From Betaproteobacteria bacterium (GTDB lineage: Bacteria; Pseudomonadota; Gammaproteobacteria; Burkholderiales; SG8-39): a stretch of 38,403 nucleotides of DNA. A model generated the notes under the pieces. It worked only from the letters and a program-made list of their open reading frames with translations, had not been told where the DNA came from and did no database searches. The translations under genes were made by a program, and so were the position numbers. The first letter of the stretch is position 1. The number at the start of each line of letters is the position of its first letter. The stretch is from the NCBI GenBank assembly GCA_016234705.1, contig JACRAS010000038.1, forward strand, positions 1-38,403, in the 5' to 3' direction. Shown here piece by piece: positions 17,088-24,469 of this stretch.

Positions 17088-18521
17088 CTATCCGTGCTTG
17101 ATGGTAATGGTCTTGAGCCGCGTAAACGACAACAGGCCTTCGATGCCTTTTTCACGCCCGTAGCCGCTCGCCTTCACGCCGCCGAAAGGCAATTCGACAC
17201 CGCCGCCCGCGCCATAGTTGTTGATGAACACCTGGCCCGAGTCCAGGCTGCGGGCGATACGTAGCGCGCGTGAACCGTCACGCGTCCAGACGCCGGCGAC
17301 CAAGCCGAAGCGCGTGGCGTTGGCGAGCCGAAGCGCATGGGTTTCGTCGTCGAAAGGCATGGCCGCGAGCACCGGTCCGAATACCTCTTCCTGCGCCAGG
17401 TGGTGGCCGACGGGAACATCGCGCAACAAGGTCGGCTTCTGGTAGTAGCCGCCCTTGGGCGCGTCGGCGACGATCTCCCCCTGCGCAACGCGCGGCAGCG
17501 CGTCCCTTTCGGCTTCGGCGAGAAAGCCGCGCACGCGCGCGAGCTGGCCGGCGCGAATCAGCGGACCGCAGTCGAGGTCGGCCGGCGAAGGGCCGACGCG
17601 CAAGCGGGCAAAAGCACGGCCCAGCGTTTCGAGCAGTTGCTCGTAGATCGCACGCTCCACCAGCAGGCGGCTACCTGCCGAACAGGTCTGGCCCGCGTTT
17701 TGGATGACGGCGTTGACGATCGCCGGCACCGCGGCATCCAGGTCGGCATCGGCAAAGACGAGTTGCGGCGATTTGCCGCCGAGTTCCATGGTGACGGGAT
17801 GATGGTGAACGGCAGCCGCCTGGGCCACGCGCGTGCCGGTCTCGGGCGAGCCGGTGAACGAGATGTGATCGACGCCGGCGTGCCCTGCCAGCGCGGCACC
17901 CGCCTCGCCACCCAGCCCGGGAACGATGTTGAGCGCGCCTGGGAGCAAGCCGGCTTCGGCCATCAGTTCCGCCAGCTTGAGGAGACTCAGGCACGCGTCC
18001 TCGGCCGGCTTCATGACACAGGCATTGCCTGCCGCGAGCGCGCCGCCGACGGAACGGCCGAACACCTGCAACGGATAGTTCCAGGGAATGATGTGCCCCG
18101 TGACCCCGTGCGGCTCGCGCAGCGCGAGCGCGGTAAACCCGGGTTGGTACGGAATCGTCTGTCCGCCGACCTTGTCCACGGCGCCGGCGTAGAACTCGAA
18201 GTAGCGGGCGCAGGCGACGACGTCGTTCCTGGCCTGCTTGATCGGCTTGCCGCAATCACGCGCCTCGATCTGCGTCAATTCCTCGGCGTGATCGAGGATC
18301 AGCCGCTCGACCTGCATCAGGATGCGTCCGCGCTCGACCGGCGCCAGCCGGCCCCAGGCGCCTTCATAGGCTCGCCGCGCGGCGACTATGGCGCGGTCGA
18401 CGTCCTCGTTCGTGCCTCTGGCGATGCGGGCGAATTCCAGGCCGTCCGAGGGATCGATCATGGGCAGGGACTCGCCGCTGGCACAGGGCTGCCAGCGGTT
18501 GTCGATGAATACCTGGGGCAT
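17088..18521 (-). CDS. Aldehyde dehydrogenase (NAD-dependent)
   Basis: A 477-residue member of the aldehyde dehydrogenase superfamily, which oxidises aldehydes to carboxylates with NAD(P). The core residues are complete: PWNYP (146-150), Lys171 in VMKPAE, FTGSPETG (222-229), the general base Glu246 in MELGGKSP, and the nucleophile Cys280 in NAGQTCSAGSR. The C-terminal PFGGVKASGYGREKG is typical of the betaine/gamma-aminobutyraldehyde-like branch, but the exact substrate cannot be assigned. It is the first gene of a two-gene operon with the SDR and converges on the TRAP operon. Confidence 0.94.
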   Translation of the reverse strand: MPQVFIDNRWQPCASGESLPMIDPSDGLEFARIARGTNEDVDRAIVAARRAYEGAWGRLAPVERGRILMQVERLILDHAEELTQIEARDCGKPIKQARNDVVACARYFEFYAGAVDKVGGQTIPYQPGFTALALREPHGVTGHIIPWNYPLQVFGRSVGGALAAGNACVMKPAEDACLSLLKLAELMAEAGLLPGALNIVPGLGGEAGAALAGHAGVDHISFTGSPETGTRVAQAAAVHHHPVTMELGGKSPQLVFADADLDAAVPAIVNAVIQNAGQTCSAGSRLLVERAIYEQLLETLGRAFARLRVGPSPADLDCGPLIRAGQLARVRGFLAEAERDALPRVAQGEIVADAPKGGYYQKPTLLRDVPVGHHLAQEEVFGPVLAAMPFDDETHALRLANATRFGLVAGVWTRDGSRALRIARSLDSGQVFINNYGAGGGVELPFGGVKASGYGREKGIEGLLSFTRLKTITIKHG

Positions 18522-18539
18522 GGCGGCGGTCTCTGTTTG

Positions 18540-18557
18540 ATTGATCGAGTGGTCAAT
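18540..18557. promoter_or_regulatory. Possible operator upstream of the aldehyde dehydrogenase
   Basis: ATTGATCGAGTGGTCAAT is an imperfect inverted repeat (ATTGA...TCAAT outer arms) 19 bases before the dehydrogenase start. Its position would suit a repressor site. No regulator gene is adjacent. Confidence 0.25.
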
Positions 18558-18601
18558 TATCGCACCATCGGGCGCGCCTGCGCCGCTCGCCTTATTCCGC
18601 C

Positions 18602-18793
18602 TTCACTCTGGCAGAATGGCTGGGATTTACGCACAAGGGCGAACAGGGATCGCACCGCGCGTTTGGACGGTAGGATGAGCCGGATTTGCTCAACTTTCAG
18701 AATCGGGGCGGAACCATTCCACCCTACCAGGCGCGGCAATTGATCAGGATGATGGACAAGTACGGAGGCGAGGATGAGGAAGTATCCGATTGA
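18602..18793 (+). pseudogene. hicA: Broken hicA toxin gene
   Basis: The frame reads LAEWLGFTHKGEQGSHRAFGR, a TAG stop (18671-18673), then DEPDLLNFQNRGGTIPPYQ and ARQLIRMMDKYGGEDEE to a TGA. This matches the HicA/YcfA mRNA-interferase family: LGF near the start, GSH with the catalytic His, then NLQ...KPYQ.RQ-type C-terminus. No ATG, GTG or TTG start exists upstream in frame before a TGA at 18542. The gene therefore carries a nonsense codon (possibly CAG to TAG) and lacks a start. Its end overlaps the hicB start by 20 bases, as in intact hicAB pairs. It is inactive unless the stop is a sequence error. Confidence 0.7.
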
Positions 18794-19127
18794 AGTGTTC
18801 TGGAGCGACGTGGACGAAGGCTATATTGCTGTCGTTCCCGACCTCCCGGGCTGCAACGCATGGGGCAAGACCGAAGCCGAGGCGATCCGCGAGGCGCATG
18901 ACGCTATCGCCGCGTGGATCAAGGCCGCCCAAAGCATGAAACGCGCTATTCCAGCGCCTTCCAAACCCGCGGAAGAAATGGCCTACAGCGGCAAATTCCT
19001 CATGTGCGTACCGAAGCGCCTGCACGCGGAGATGGCGAAGGCGGCGAAGGCGCAGGGCGTGAGCCTCAACCAGTATGTGCTGTACCTGCTCACCGAGCGG
19101 CACGCACAGGGCAAGCAGGCAGCCTAG
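18774..19127 (+). CDS. hicB: HicB-type antitoxin
   Basis: A 117-residue antitoxin of the HicAB type II toxin-antitoxin family. Residues about 4-53 form the HicB domain (YPIEVFWSDVDEGYIAVVPD, LPGCNAWGKTEAEAIREA), which binds and blocks the HicA toxin. Residues about 72-110 (GKFLMCVPKRLHAEMAKAA, GVSLNQYVLYLLTER) form a ribbon-helix-helix DNA-binding domain that would repress the operon. GGAGG five bases before the ATG marks the start. The upstream hicA is broken, so this gene is an orphaned antitoxin, which may persist as a repressor or guard against related toxins. Confidence 0.85.
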   Translation: MRKYPIEVFWSDVDEGYIAVVPDLPGCNAWGKTEAEAIREAHDAIAAWIKAAQSMKRAIPAPSKPAEEMAYSGKFLMCVPKRLHAEMAKAAKAQGVSLNQYVLYLLTERHAQGKQAA

Positions 19128-19263
19128 CCTTCAATAGCCACCCGCGCGCTCGAGTGGGACACGATGCAAGCTGCGCTTACGGGCTCATGCTTGGCATCGT
19201 GCACGGCAGAATGTGCACCGCTAGCTTCCAGCTTCAACGTTTGTCCAGCAAGTAATACTGGAG

Positions 19264-20013
19264 TTAGGCTTCGCAAGGCAATGTGGTTGGCATCGCGTCC
19301 CACACTTTTCCGCTGTACTGCCGACCGTTTGCCTTTTTCGAGCGCTTCTGACCGTCCACGCTCCAGGTTCCCCATTGTTTGAAGAAGAACGCAACCTCGG
19401 CTTGGTCGCATTGCCGTTTGACGCCGCCCACCCACTCTTTACGCATGGGACGGGCTTTGGGGCCTGATTCGCCACCAACGATGACCCAATGAATTCCCGC
19501 GAGATCAATCGCGCCCAGATCTTCGAGTAGTGGTTCAACGGAAAGAAAACGCACCTTGGCGTCGATCGTGCGTAGTACGTCGATACGAGGAACGCCATGC
19601 TTGCGATTTTCAACCGATACGCCTAGCCACGCGTTTGCTGGCACATCAATGCCGCAACAGAACTTTGCCATGCGTTCTGCGCGTTTGGTGAGAATTTGAA
19701 ACGTGTGCTGCTGGGCATGTGCCATCACGTCGAATATTCGGCGGATGTAATCGAACGGCACCTTCTCATGGAACAGGTCCGACATGGAATTTACGAAATA
19801 GACGGTAGGCTTGCGGCGTTCCAACGGCTCCGCCAGGCGCTCCGGCATCAGGGTTAGACCGAACCCATTCTCATACCCCTGTACGCCCATCGCCTGCAGG
19901 CGCCACGCCATTGTTTCCGCGTAGCAGTGTTTGCATCCTGGCGAGACCTTAGTACAACCCACCGTCGGATTCCATGTCTGCTCGGTCCATTCAATCCGGC
20001 TTTGCGTACTCAT
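19264..20013 (-). CDS. Three-Cys-motif protein (phage Gp37/Gp68, DUF5131)
   Basis: A 249-residue member of the phage Gp37/Gp68 (DUF5131) family. The motif C20-x6-C27-x2-C30 (GCTKVSPGCKHCYAE) is like an iron-sulphur ligand set and the family is considered radical-SAM-like; no reaction is established. Further family stretches are YFVNSMSDLFHEKVP, FQILTKRAERM, NAWLGVSVEN, VRFLSVEPLLE and WVIVGGESGPKARPM. Its ATG overlaps the stop of the TcmP gene by four bases, and the two families are known partners. It lies in DNA less GC-rich than the core genes. The function is unknown; DNA or nucleotide modification or phage defence is a guess. Confidence 0.93.
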   Translation of the reverse strand: MSTQSRIEWTEQTWNPTVGCTKVSPGCKHCYAETMAWRLQAMGVQGYENGFGLTLMPERLAEPLERRKPTVYFVNSMSDLFHEKVPFDYIRRIFDVMAHAQQHTFQILTKRAERMAKFCCGIDVPANAWLGVSVENRKHGVPRIDVLRTIDAKVRFLSVEPLLEDLGAIDLAGIHWVIVGGESGPKARPMRKEWVGGVKRQCDQAEVAFFFKQWGTWSVDGQKRSKKANGRQYSGKVWDAMPTTLPCEA

Positions 20014-21215
20014 TTCGCTCCCTCCGTGAGTTGCAATCGCTCGCCTTCTTTTTCCCAGTGAAGCGGTTTTTTGGGCCGCTTGCGCGTTGCGTCGAGATTT
20101 CGGACTTTCCCCGCGTTAATGAGGCTGCCCAAGGCGCGCTGAAAGTCGCCCGGAAACCAATCGGTGTCTTCCAGAAGGTTGGCGAACGCTTCTTCACCTA
20201 CGCGCCGTTCGCCGCTTGCGAGGTACTTTAGCCAATATGCCTCCACTTCACTCAAACCTGCGTGACCCTCTTCCGCATTCACGAAAGCCTCTGGGCCGAA
20301 TAGCTCGCCAGTTCCAGACTTTGCTATCCGGGCATGTTGTTTCGTCGATGCCCTTACACGTTTTTGAACTTGATCGAGGTTCTCCGAAATCTCCATGAAC
20401 TCGATTGTTCCGCGCGGGTGAGTGGTGAGATAGACCAGATGGTACTTGGGGCGCTCTTTTTGCCGATCAAGAACCCGAACGTGCGCGGAGCGGCCCTGCC
20501 ATTTACCCTCGACAGGCAGATGATGTTTGAGATTCTTGCGGTAAGTATTCAGCAACAGTTTCTCTCGCTCCGGTCCGTGAAGGTCATCAACGTCGACTGT
20601 CTCCCCGAGAAACAACGCAATTTCCTCTTTCCATTCAGACATCGACGCGGTTCGACTTACAAAATCGTACATGAAATTAATCAGGAACTCGGATCGCTGT
20701 CTCTGCAGCAAAGGTTGGAGCATTGTAACGCCAACGTCCTTCCAACCAGTGGGATCAATAAAGAAGAACGCGAATGCATTGGTTCCGCACCAGTTTAGAA
20801 TTTTCTCCCGCAACGCCACGAAGTCACCCGGCCACCCTTCAGCGTCTATTCCAGATGGCGTCTGGCTAAAAAGAAACTGTTGCAGACGCGCAAACGCAGC
20901 TTTGTCCTTCTCAATGTACAGCGCCCGAACGCGCAAACTCATGCCACTTCGGCCCAGAGCCTGTCGACTACGGTCGAGAATTTGTAACGAGATCGCTATC
21001 GAGGTGCTGCCCATGTCCTCGCTATCATCGGACCATGGGCCAGCAAAACAATCCACGTAGCACAACTCGGTAATCCCGAGTCTGGTCGAACTCATACCAA
21101 TAATCATGAAGAGCTTTTCGAGGTAGCCCTCCAGCAACTGATGCTTGATGAATGCCAATTCTCGCCCATGCAGATAGGCGTCAGGTACGGCATTGCTGTT
21201 CTTAGGGTCCGGCAT
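20010..21215 (-). CDS. tcmP: Three-Cys-motif partner protein TcmP
   Basis: A 401-residue TcmP protein, so named because it accompanies the three-Cys-motif protein encoded next to it. The N-terminal half has Rossmann methyltransferase-like features: CYVDCFAGPW (52-61) in place of the SAM-binding glycine loop, the acidic YIEKD (Glu102), and FFIDPTGW (151-158), which resembles the catalytic motif of amino-methyltransferases. The C-terminal third looks like a winged helix. The enzyme activity is unproven. A strong GGAGGAGGA ribosome-binding site lies just before the ATG. It is divergent from a LexA-like repressor gene, 50 bases away. Confidence 0.92.
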   Translation of the reverse strand: MPDPKNSNAVPDAYLHGRELAFIKHQLLEGYLEKLFMIIGMSSTRLGITELCYVDCFAGPWSDDSEDMGSTSIAISLQILDRSRQALGRSGMSLRVRALYIEKDKAAFARLQQFLFSQTPSGIDAEGWPGDFVALREKILNWCGTNAFAFFFIDPTGWKDVGVTMLQPLLQRQRSEFLINFMYDFVSRTASMSEWKEEIALFLGETVDVDDLHGPEREKLLLNTYRKNLKHHLPVEGKWQGRSAHVRVLDRQKERPKYHLVYLTTHPRGTIEFMEISENLDQVQKRVRASTKQHARIAKSGTGELFGPEAFVNAEEGHAGLSEVEAYWLKYLASGERRVGEEAFANLLEDTDWFPGDFQRALGSLINAGKVRNLDATRKRPKKPLHWEKEGERLQLTEGAK

Positions 21216-21230
21216 TCCTCCTCCTCCCTC

Positions 21231-21259
21231 TTGACTGACGAACGATCGTTCGGTATCGT
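21231..21259 (+). promoter_or_regulatory. Promoter of the LexA-like gene
   Basis: TTGACT (21231-21236) and TATCGT (21254-21259) are separated by 17 bases. Transcription would begin about 6 bases after the -10 box, at or next to the ATG at 21266. No ribosome-binding site precedes the ATG, so the mRNA is probably leaderless. Confidence 0.6.
21239..21252. promoter_or_regulatory. Perfect 14-bp palindromic operator
   Basis: CGAACGATCGTTCG is an exact palindrome lying wholly inside the -35/-10 spacer of the LexA-like gene promoter and in the 50-base divergent region shared with tcmP. A dimeric repressor bound here would block both directions. The LexA-like protein encoded next to it is the obvious candidate. 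It differs from the E. coli LexA box. Confidence 0.65.
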
Positions 21260-21265
21260 AAACCT

Positions 21266-21838
21266 ATGGCGGACGATGGTCAATACTTGGCGAAACTGCA
21301 GGACTACTACGCCCGGCACATGGTGCTGCCTTCATACGCTTCAATTGGAACTTTGGTCAGTCTGAATTCGAAGGCGTCGGTGGCGGGCATGGTGCTACGT
21401 CTCAAGTCCGAAGGGTTTCTGGAAAGCTCACCCGATAGGCGGCTGAAACCAGGCAAGCGCTTTTTCGAGCGCCCCGTCGCGGAGAGCGTTCGCGCCGGAC
21501 TTCCCAGCCTCGCAGCAGATTTCGGACCGGAGGCGCTGAGGATCGACGAGTATTTGGTCGCCCACCCTTCCCGCACCGTACTCATTACGGTCAAAGGCGA
21601 CTCGATGATCGATGCCGGCATTCATCCCGGCGACGTGGTCATTGTCGAAAAGCGAGCAGCAGCAAATGCCGGCGATATTGTCGTCGCGATTCTTGACAAC
21701 GATTTCACGCTAAAGCGGCTTGGCCGAGAGAAGGGCCGCGCAGTACTGCTCCCGGAGAACAAGTCTTATCCGATTATTCGTCCCAAAGGCGACGCCGAGA
21801 TTTTCGGGGTCGTGGTTGGGCTTTTCAGGAAGTATTGA
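21266..21838 (+). CDS. LexA-like self-cleaving repressor (S24 family)
   Basis: A 190-residue repressor built like LexA. Residues about 6-65 form a winged helix (LQDYYARHMVLPSYASIG then VAGMVLRLKSEGFLE). A linker carries the Ala77-Gly78 cleavage site (VRAGLP). The C-terminal S24 peptidase domain has Ser113 in KGDSMIDAGI and Lys150 in FTLKRLG, the catalytic dyad. In this family RecA filaments on damaged DNA trigger self-cleavage and derepression. It is divergent from tcmP and most likely controls itself and tcmP through the intervening palindrome. It is a dedicated local regulator rather than the housekeeping LexA, judging by its context. Confidence 0.9.
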   Translation: MADDGQYLAKLQDYYARHMVLPSYASIGTLVSLNSKASVAGMVLRLKSEGFLESSPDRRLKPGKRFFERPVAESVRAGLPSLAADFGPEALRIDEYLVAHPSRTVLITVKGDSMIDAGIHPGDVVIVEKRAAANAGDIVVAILDNDFTLKRLGREKGRAVLLPENKSYPIIRPKGDAEIFGVVVGLFRKY

Positions 21839-21872
21839 TGGTAGTTAATTGATTCTAGAAAGGAGTTGTACC

Positions 21873-22076
21873 ATGGCAAAGACACCAAGCAATCACGGTA
21901 AGCAGTGGACTTCGAATGACGTTTCGCAGCTTCAGCACCTGGCGAATCAAAATACGCCGACACGTGTCATAGGGATCAAGATGGGTAGAACGCCCAATTC
22001 TGTGGCACATAAGGCGAGCGAGGAACACATTTCGCTTAAGCCGACCAATCAGACTCCGTATAACCGGCGCAAGTAA
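21873..22076 (+). CDS. Small SANT/Myb-like helical protein
   Basis: A basic 67-residue protein (MAKTPSNHGKQWTSNDVSQL at the start, NQTPYNRRK at the end). The pattern GKQWT..D...L..LA....PTRVIG.K.GRTPNSV..KA resembles SANT/Myb-like or Myb-type helix-turn-helix segments found in small proteobacterial proteins annotated as hypothetical. AAGGAG seven bases before this ATG decides the start against an in-frame ATG 24 bases upstream. It follows the LexA-like gene by 34 bases in the same direction and may be part of the same transcript. A DNA-binding role is inferred, not shown. Confidence 0.75.
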   Translation: MAKTPSNHGKQWTSNDVSQLQHLANQNTPTRVIGIKMGRTPNSVAHKASEEHISLKPTNQTPYNRRK

Positions 22077-22172
22077 GAACATCTTCGGAAAGCAAATACT
22101 GGCGCGGATCTCCTGGCTATCGACCTGCAAAATTTACACATTCCGAGTGTAGGTGTGCACAGGTTCACGAAT

Positions 22173-22547
22173 TCACGCCGCGCGCTTCAATTCATACCCG
22201 CGAATCAGAACATCGGCCGGCAGATTCAACCCCGATGCGAGCCTGCGTATCATGTCCAGCGTGAGCGGGCGAACGCGGTTCATCACTTCCGCGACCCTGG
22301 CGCGCGAGCCGATGTACGGCTCCAGGTCTTTTCGGGTTATCGCGCGCGATTCCATGACATGTTGCAGAAAATCGATCGGATCGGGCGCCTCGATCGGGTA
22401 GTGCTCGCGCTCGTACGCTTCCACCAGAAGCGTGAGCACTTCAAGCCGGTCTGCCTCGGGCGAGCCGCTGGGCGCCTCCCAGAGCGCTTCGATTTCCTTG
22501 AGCGCGGCCTGGTGCTCGCGCTTGGTTCGGATCGGACGCAGTGTCAT
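22173..22547 (-). CDS. HigA-like antitoxin / XRE-family regulator
   Basis: A 124-residue protein of the HigA type. The N-terminal half (HQAALKEIEALWEAPSGSPE, then ADRLEVLTLLVEAYEREHYP) and APDPIDFLQHVMESRAITRK are characteristic, and the C-terminal helix-turn-helix (DLEPYIGSRARVAEVMNRVR then PLTLDMIRRLASGLNLPADV) would bind DNA. GAGGTG six bases before this ATG supports the start. No HigB toxin lies on either side: only 84 bases separate it from vapC, and no gene follows. It is thus an orphan antitoxin, or the third gene of a vapB-vapC transcript. Confidence 0.82.
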   Translation of the reverse strand: MTLRPIRTKREHQAALKEIEALWEAPSGSPEADRLEVLTLLVEAYEREHYPIEAPDPIDFLQHVMESRAITRKDLEPYIGSRARVAEVMNRVRPLTLDMIRRLASGLNLPADVLIRGYELKRAA

Positions 22548-22631
22548 CACTGTCACCTCAAATGGTTCCCCGATACGAATCTCGCCATACTGCCAAAGTT
22601 GCGCAACCGCACAAGCGTCCGTGCAGAAGAT

Positions 22632-23066
22632 TCAGACCGCAAGTACAGTCAAGCGCTCGCGCCGCAACAGTTTCTTGAAATCCGCATCAAACGTCACCAG
22701 ATGCTCGCCCAATTGCATTACGGTCGCGGCCAGCCAGGCGTCCGGAATACCGTTGGATTTGATTTGCTTCTCCAGGCAAAGATGGCGCAGCAGCGGCCAT
22801 TCCGCCCCTCCAGCGGGCATGTCGACGCCGGAGATCGAAAGCAGGGCATCCACGAAACCGACCGCCTCCTGCACCGGCGTGGGGGTCACAAAGATCTTCG
22901 GATGGATTACCAGTCGCAAAAAACTGGCCACGACCATGGATGGCAGCTTGAGGCTGGCGCCGGCGGCACATGCGGCCAACGCATGTTCCAGCCAGGAACG
23001 GGCAACCCGATGGTGCGGGTGGTCGCTGCGCGAGGCTGCCACCAGGATATTGACGTCGGGGACCAT
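22632..23066 (-). CDS. vapC: VapC-family PIN-domain toxin
   Basis: A 144-residue PIN-domain protein; VapC toxins are magnesium-dependent RNases acting on tRNA or rRNA. Acidic residues Asp4 (MVPDVNILVAA), Asp109 (GIPDAWLAA) and Asp127/Asp129 (TFDADF) are in the expected places. The second conserved acidic residue of typical PIN domains, near residue 43-50 in LPSMVVASFLRLV, is not present, a feature shared with some VapC subfamilies. It starts 6 bases after the antitoxin gene, in the standard vapBC order. Whether the toxin is active cannot be judged from sequence. Confidence 0.85.
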   Translation of the reverse strand: MVPDVNILVAASRSDHPHHRVARSWLEHALAACAAGASLKLPSMVVASFLRLVIHPKIFVTPTPVQEAVGFVDALLSISGVDMPAGGAEWPLLRHLCLEKQIKSNGIPDAWLAATVMQLGEHLVTFDADFKKLLRRERLTVLAV

Positions 23067-23072
23067 CGTGAA

Positions 23073-23345
23073 TCAGCGCATCGGGTCGCTGTCCACGGCG
23101 TCCAGCATTGCCTTGTTGCTCAAAGGATTGAGCCCGGCCACCAATCCGCTTTTGCCTTTTCCCTTGACTGCGTATACCGGTACCAAGGGAACGCGTTTCC
23201 TTTTTGCGCCGTTTGACGTGGTGCCCGCCCGCAGGCGAAGCTCCAAACCTTCTTCGATCAGGCGCGTGAGGCTGCTGCGCTGTCGCGCTGCGAGAGACTT
23301 GGCATTGGCGAGAATGGTGTCGTTGAGATCGAGCGTGGTTTTCAT
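23073..23345 (-). CDS. vapB: VapB-type ribbon-helix-helix antitoxin
   Basis: A 90-residue antitoxin whose N-terminus (MKTTLDLNDTILANAKSLAA then RSSLTRLIEEGLELRL) is a ribbon-helix-helix DNA-binding domain. The C-terminal tail, basic then flexible, would wrap VapC. An in-frame ATG six bases upstream is an alternative start. The promoter's -10 box ends only 8 bases before the chosen ATG, so the transcript is probably leaderless. An inverted repeat in the promoter is the probable autoregulatory operator. Confidence 0.82.
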   Translation of the reverse strand: MKTTLDLNDTILANAKSLAARQRSSLTRLIEEGLELRLRAGTTSNGAKRKRVPLVPVYAVKGKGKSGLVAGLNPLSNKAMLDAVDSDPMR

Positions 23346-23353
23346 GCGCATTT

Positions 23354-23381
23354 ACTATACAGATTTCTGTATAATTGTCAA
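23354..23381 (-). promoter_or_regulatory. vapBC promoter with overlapping operator
   Basis: On the minus strand TTGACA (23381-23376) and TATAGT (23359-23354) are 16 bases apart, a near-consensus sigma-70 promoter. The inverted repeat TATACAGA-TT-TCTGTATA (23356-23373) overlaps the spacer and -10 box, the expected place for VapB/VapBC repression. Confidence 0.75.
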
Positions 23382-23547
23382 ACCGCGCGCGTCGATCAGG
23401 GTGCTCAGCCTTGAAGCGGCTGCCATGCCGCCGTTGCTGGGTGCGCAGGTGATCGCGGAATACGAAAGTATCGACACGGGAGTGGCGGAGAAGGTGCCGG
23501 TGCCGATGCGCGCTGAAGCCGCCTGAGCCAGCCGCGCTTCGTCTCGC

Positions 23548-24444
23548 CTAGACCCAGTCCCTGGCGACGAGGAAATCGCTGTACAGCCTGGCCTCGGCGC
23601 TGCCCGGTTCCGGTTTCCAGTCGTAGCGCCATTTCACCAGCGGCGGCAGCGACATCAGGATGGCCTCGGTGCGGCCGCCCGACTGCAGGCCGAACAAGGT
23701 GCCGCGGTCGTAGACCAGATTGAATTCGACGTAGCGCCCGCGGCGGTAGGCCTGGAAGTCGCGCTCACGCTCGCCGTAGGGCGTGTCTCTGCGCCGCCCG
23801 ATGATCGGTTCGTAGGCGTCGATGAAATGATTGCCCACGCTTTGCGTCAGCGCGAAGCACGCGTCGAAGTCGGGCTGGTTCAGGTCGTCGAAGAAAATGC
23901 CGCCGATACCGCGCGGCTCGTTCCTGTGCTTAAGGAAAAAGTAGCGGTCGCACCAGGCCTTGAATTGCGCGTGCTGCTCGGCGCCGAAAGGTTCGAGCGC
24001 GAGCTTACAGGTGCGATGAAAGTGCCGCGCGTCTTCAGTGAAACCGTAATAAGGGGTCAAGTCCATGCCACCGCCGAACCACCATGCGGGCGCGGCGCCT
24101 TCCTTGGTCGCGACGAAAAAACGCACGTTCATGTGCACGGTGGGGCAATACGGATTGCGCGGATGCAGCACCAGCGACACGCCCATCGCCTCCCAGGCGC
24201 GGCCGGCCAGCTCGGGGCGGGAGGCGGAGGCCGATGGCGGCAGGCCCGCGCCCTGCACGTGCGAGAAATTCACCCCGCCGCGCTCGAACAGCTTGCCTTC
24301 CTCGATCACGCGGCTGATGCCGCCCCCGCCCTGGGGGCGGTCCCAGCGCTCCTCGCGGAAGGACTGGCCATCGAGGCTCTCCAGCGATGCGATGATGCGC
24401 CGTTGCAGGACTAGCAGGTAGTCTTTGACTGCAGAAGAATTCAT
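23548..24444 (-). CDS. hemF: Coproporphyrinogen-III oxidase, oxygen-dependent
   Basis: HemF converts coproporphyrinogen III to protoporphyrinogen IX with O2, so the host makes heme aerobically. The 298-residue length equals that of E. coli HemF. Family hallmarks are clear: [63 protein letters not shown] and [20 protein letters not shown]. It follows purD on the same strand but is separated from it by a multi-hairpin repeat and has its own promoter-like element, so it is likely transcribed alone. It is a second heme locus, apart from hemCDXY. Confidence 0.98.
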   Translation of the reverse strand: MNSSAVKDYLLVLQRRIIASLESLDGQSFREERWDRPQGGGGISRVIEEGKLFERGGVNFSHVQGAGLPPSASASRPELAGRAWEAMGVSLVLHPRNPYCPTVHMNVRFFVATKEGAAPAWWFGGGMDLTPYYGFTEDARHFHRTCKLALEPFGAEQHAQFKAWCDRYFFLKHRNEPRGIGGIFFDDLNQPDFDACFALTQSVGNHFIDAYEPIIGRRRDTPYGERERDFQAYRRGRYVEFNLVYDRGTLFGLQSGGRTEAILMSLPPLVKWRYDWKPEPGSAEARLYSDFLVARDWV

Positions 24445-24469
24445 CGGTTACCGATATGCGCAAATAAAC

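Noticed and set aside
19128-19263. Gene in the gap between hicB and the DUF5131 gene
   Set aside because: Short frames exist on both strands, but none has a ribosome-binding site, start context or recognisable motif.
23400-23526. Plus-strand fragment reading LGAQVIAEYESIDTGVAEK before hemF
   Set aside because: It might be the tail of a lost gene, but there is no start, no known family, and it converges on hemF; too short to support.
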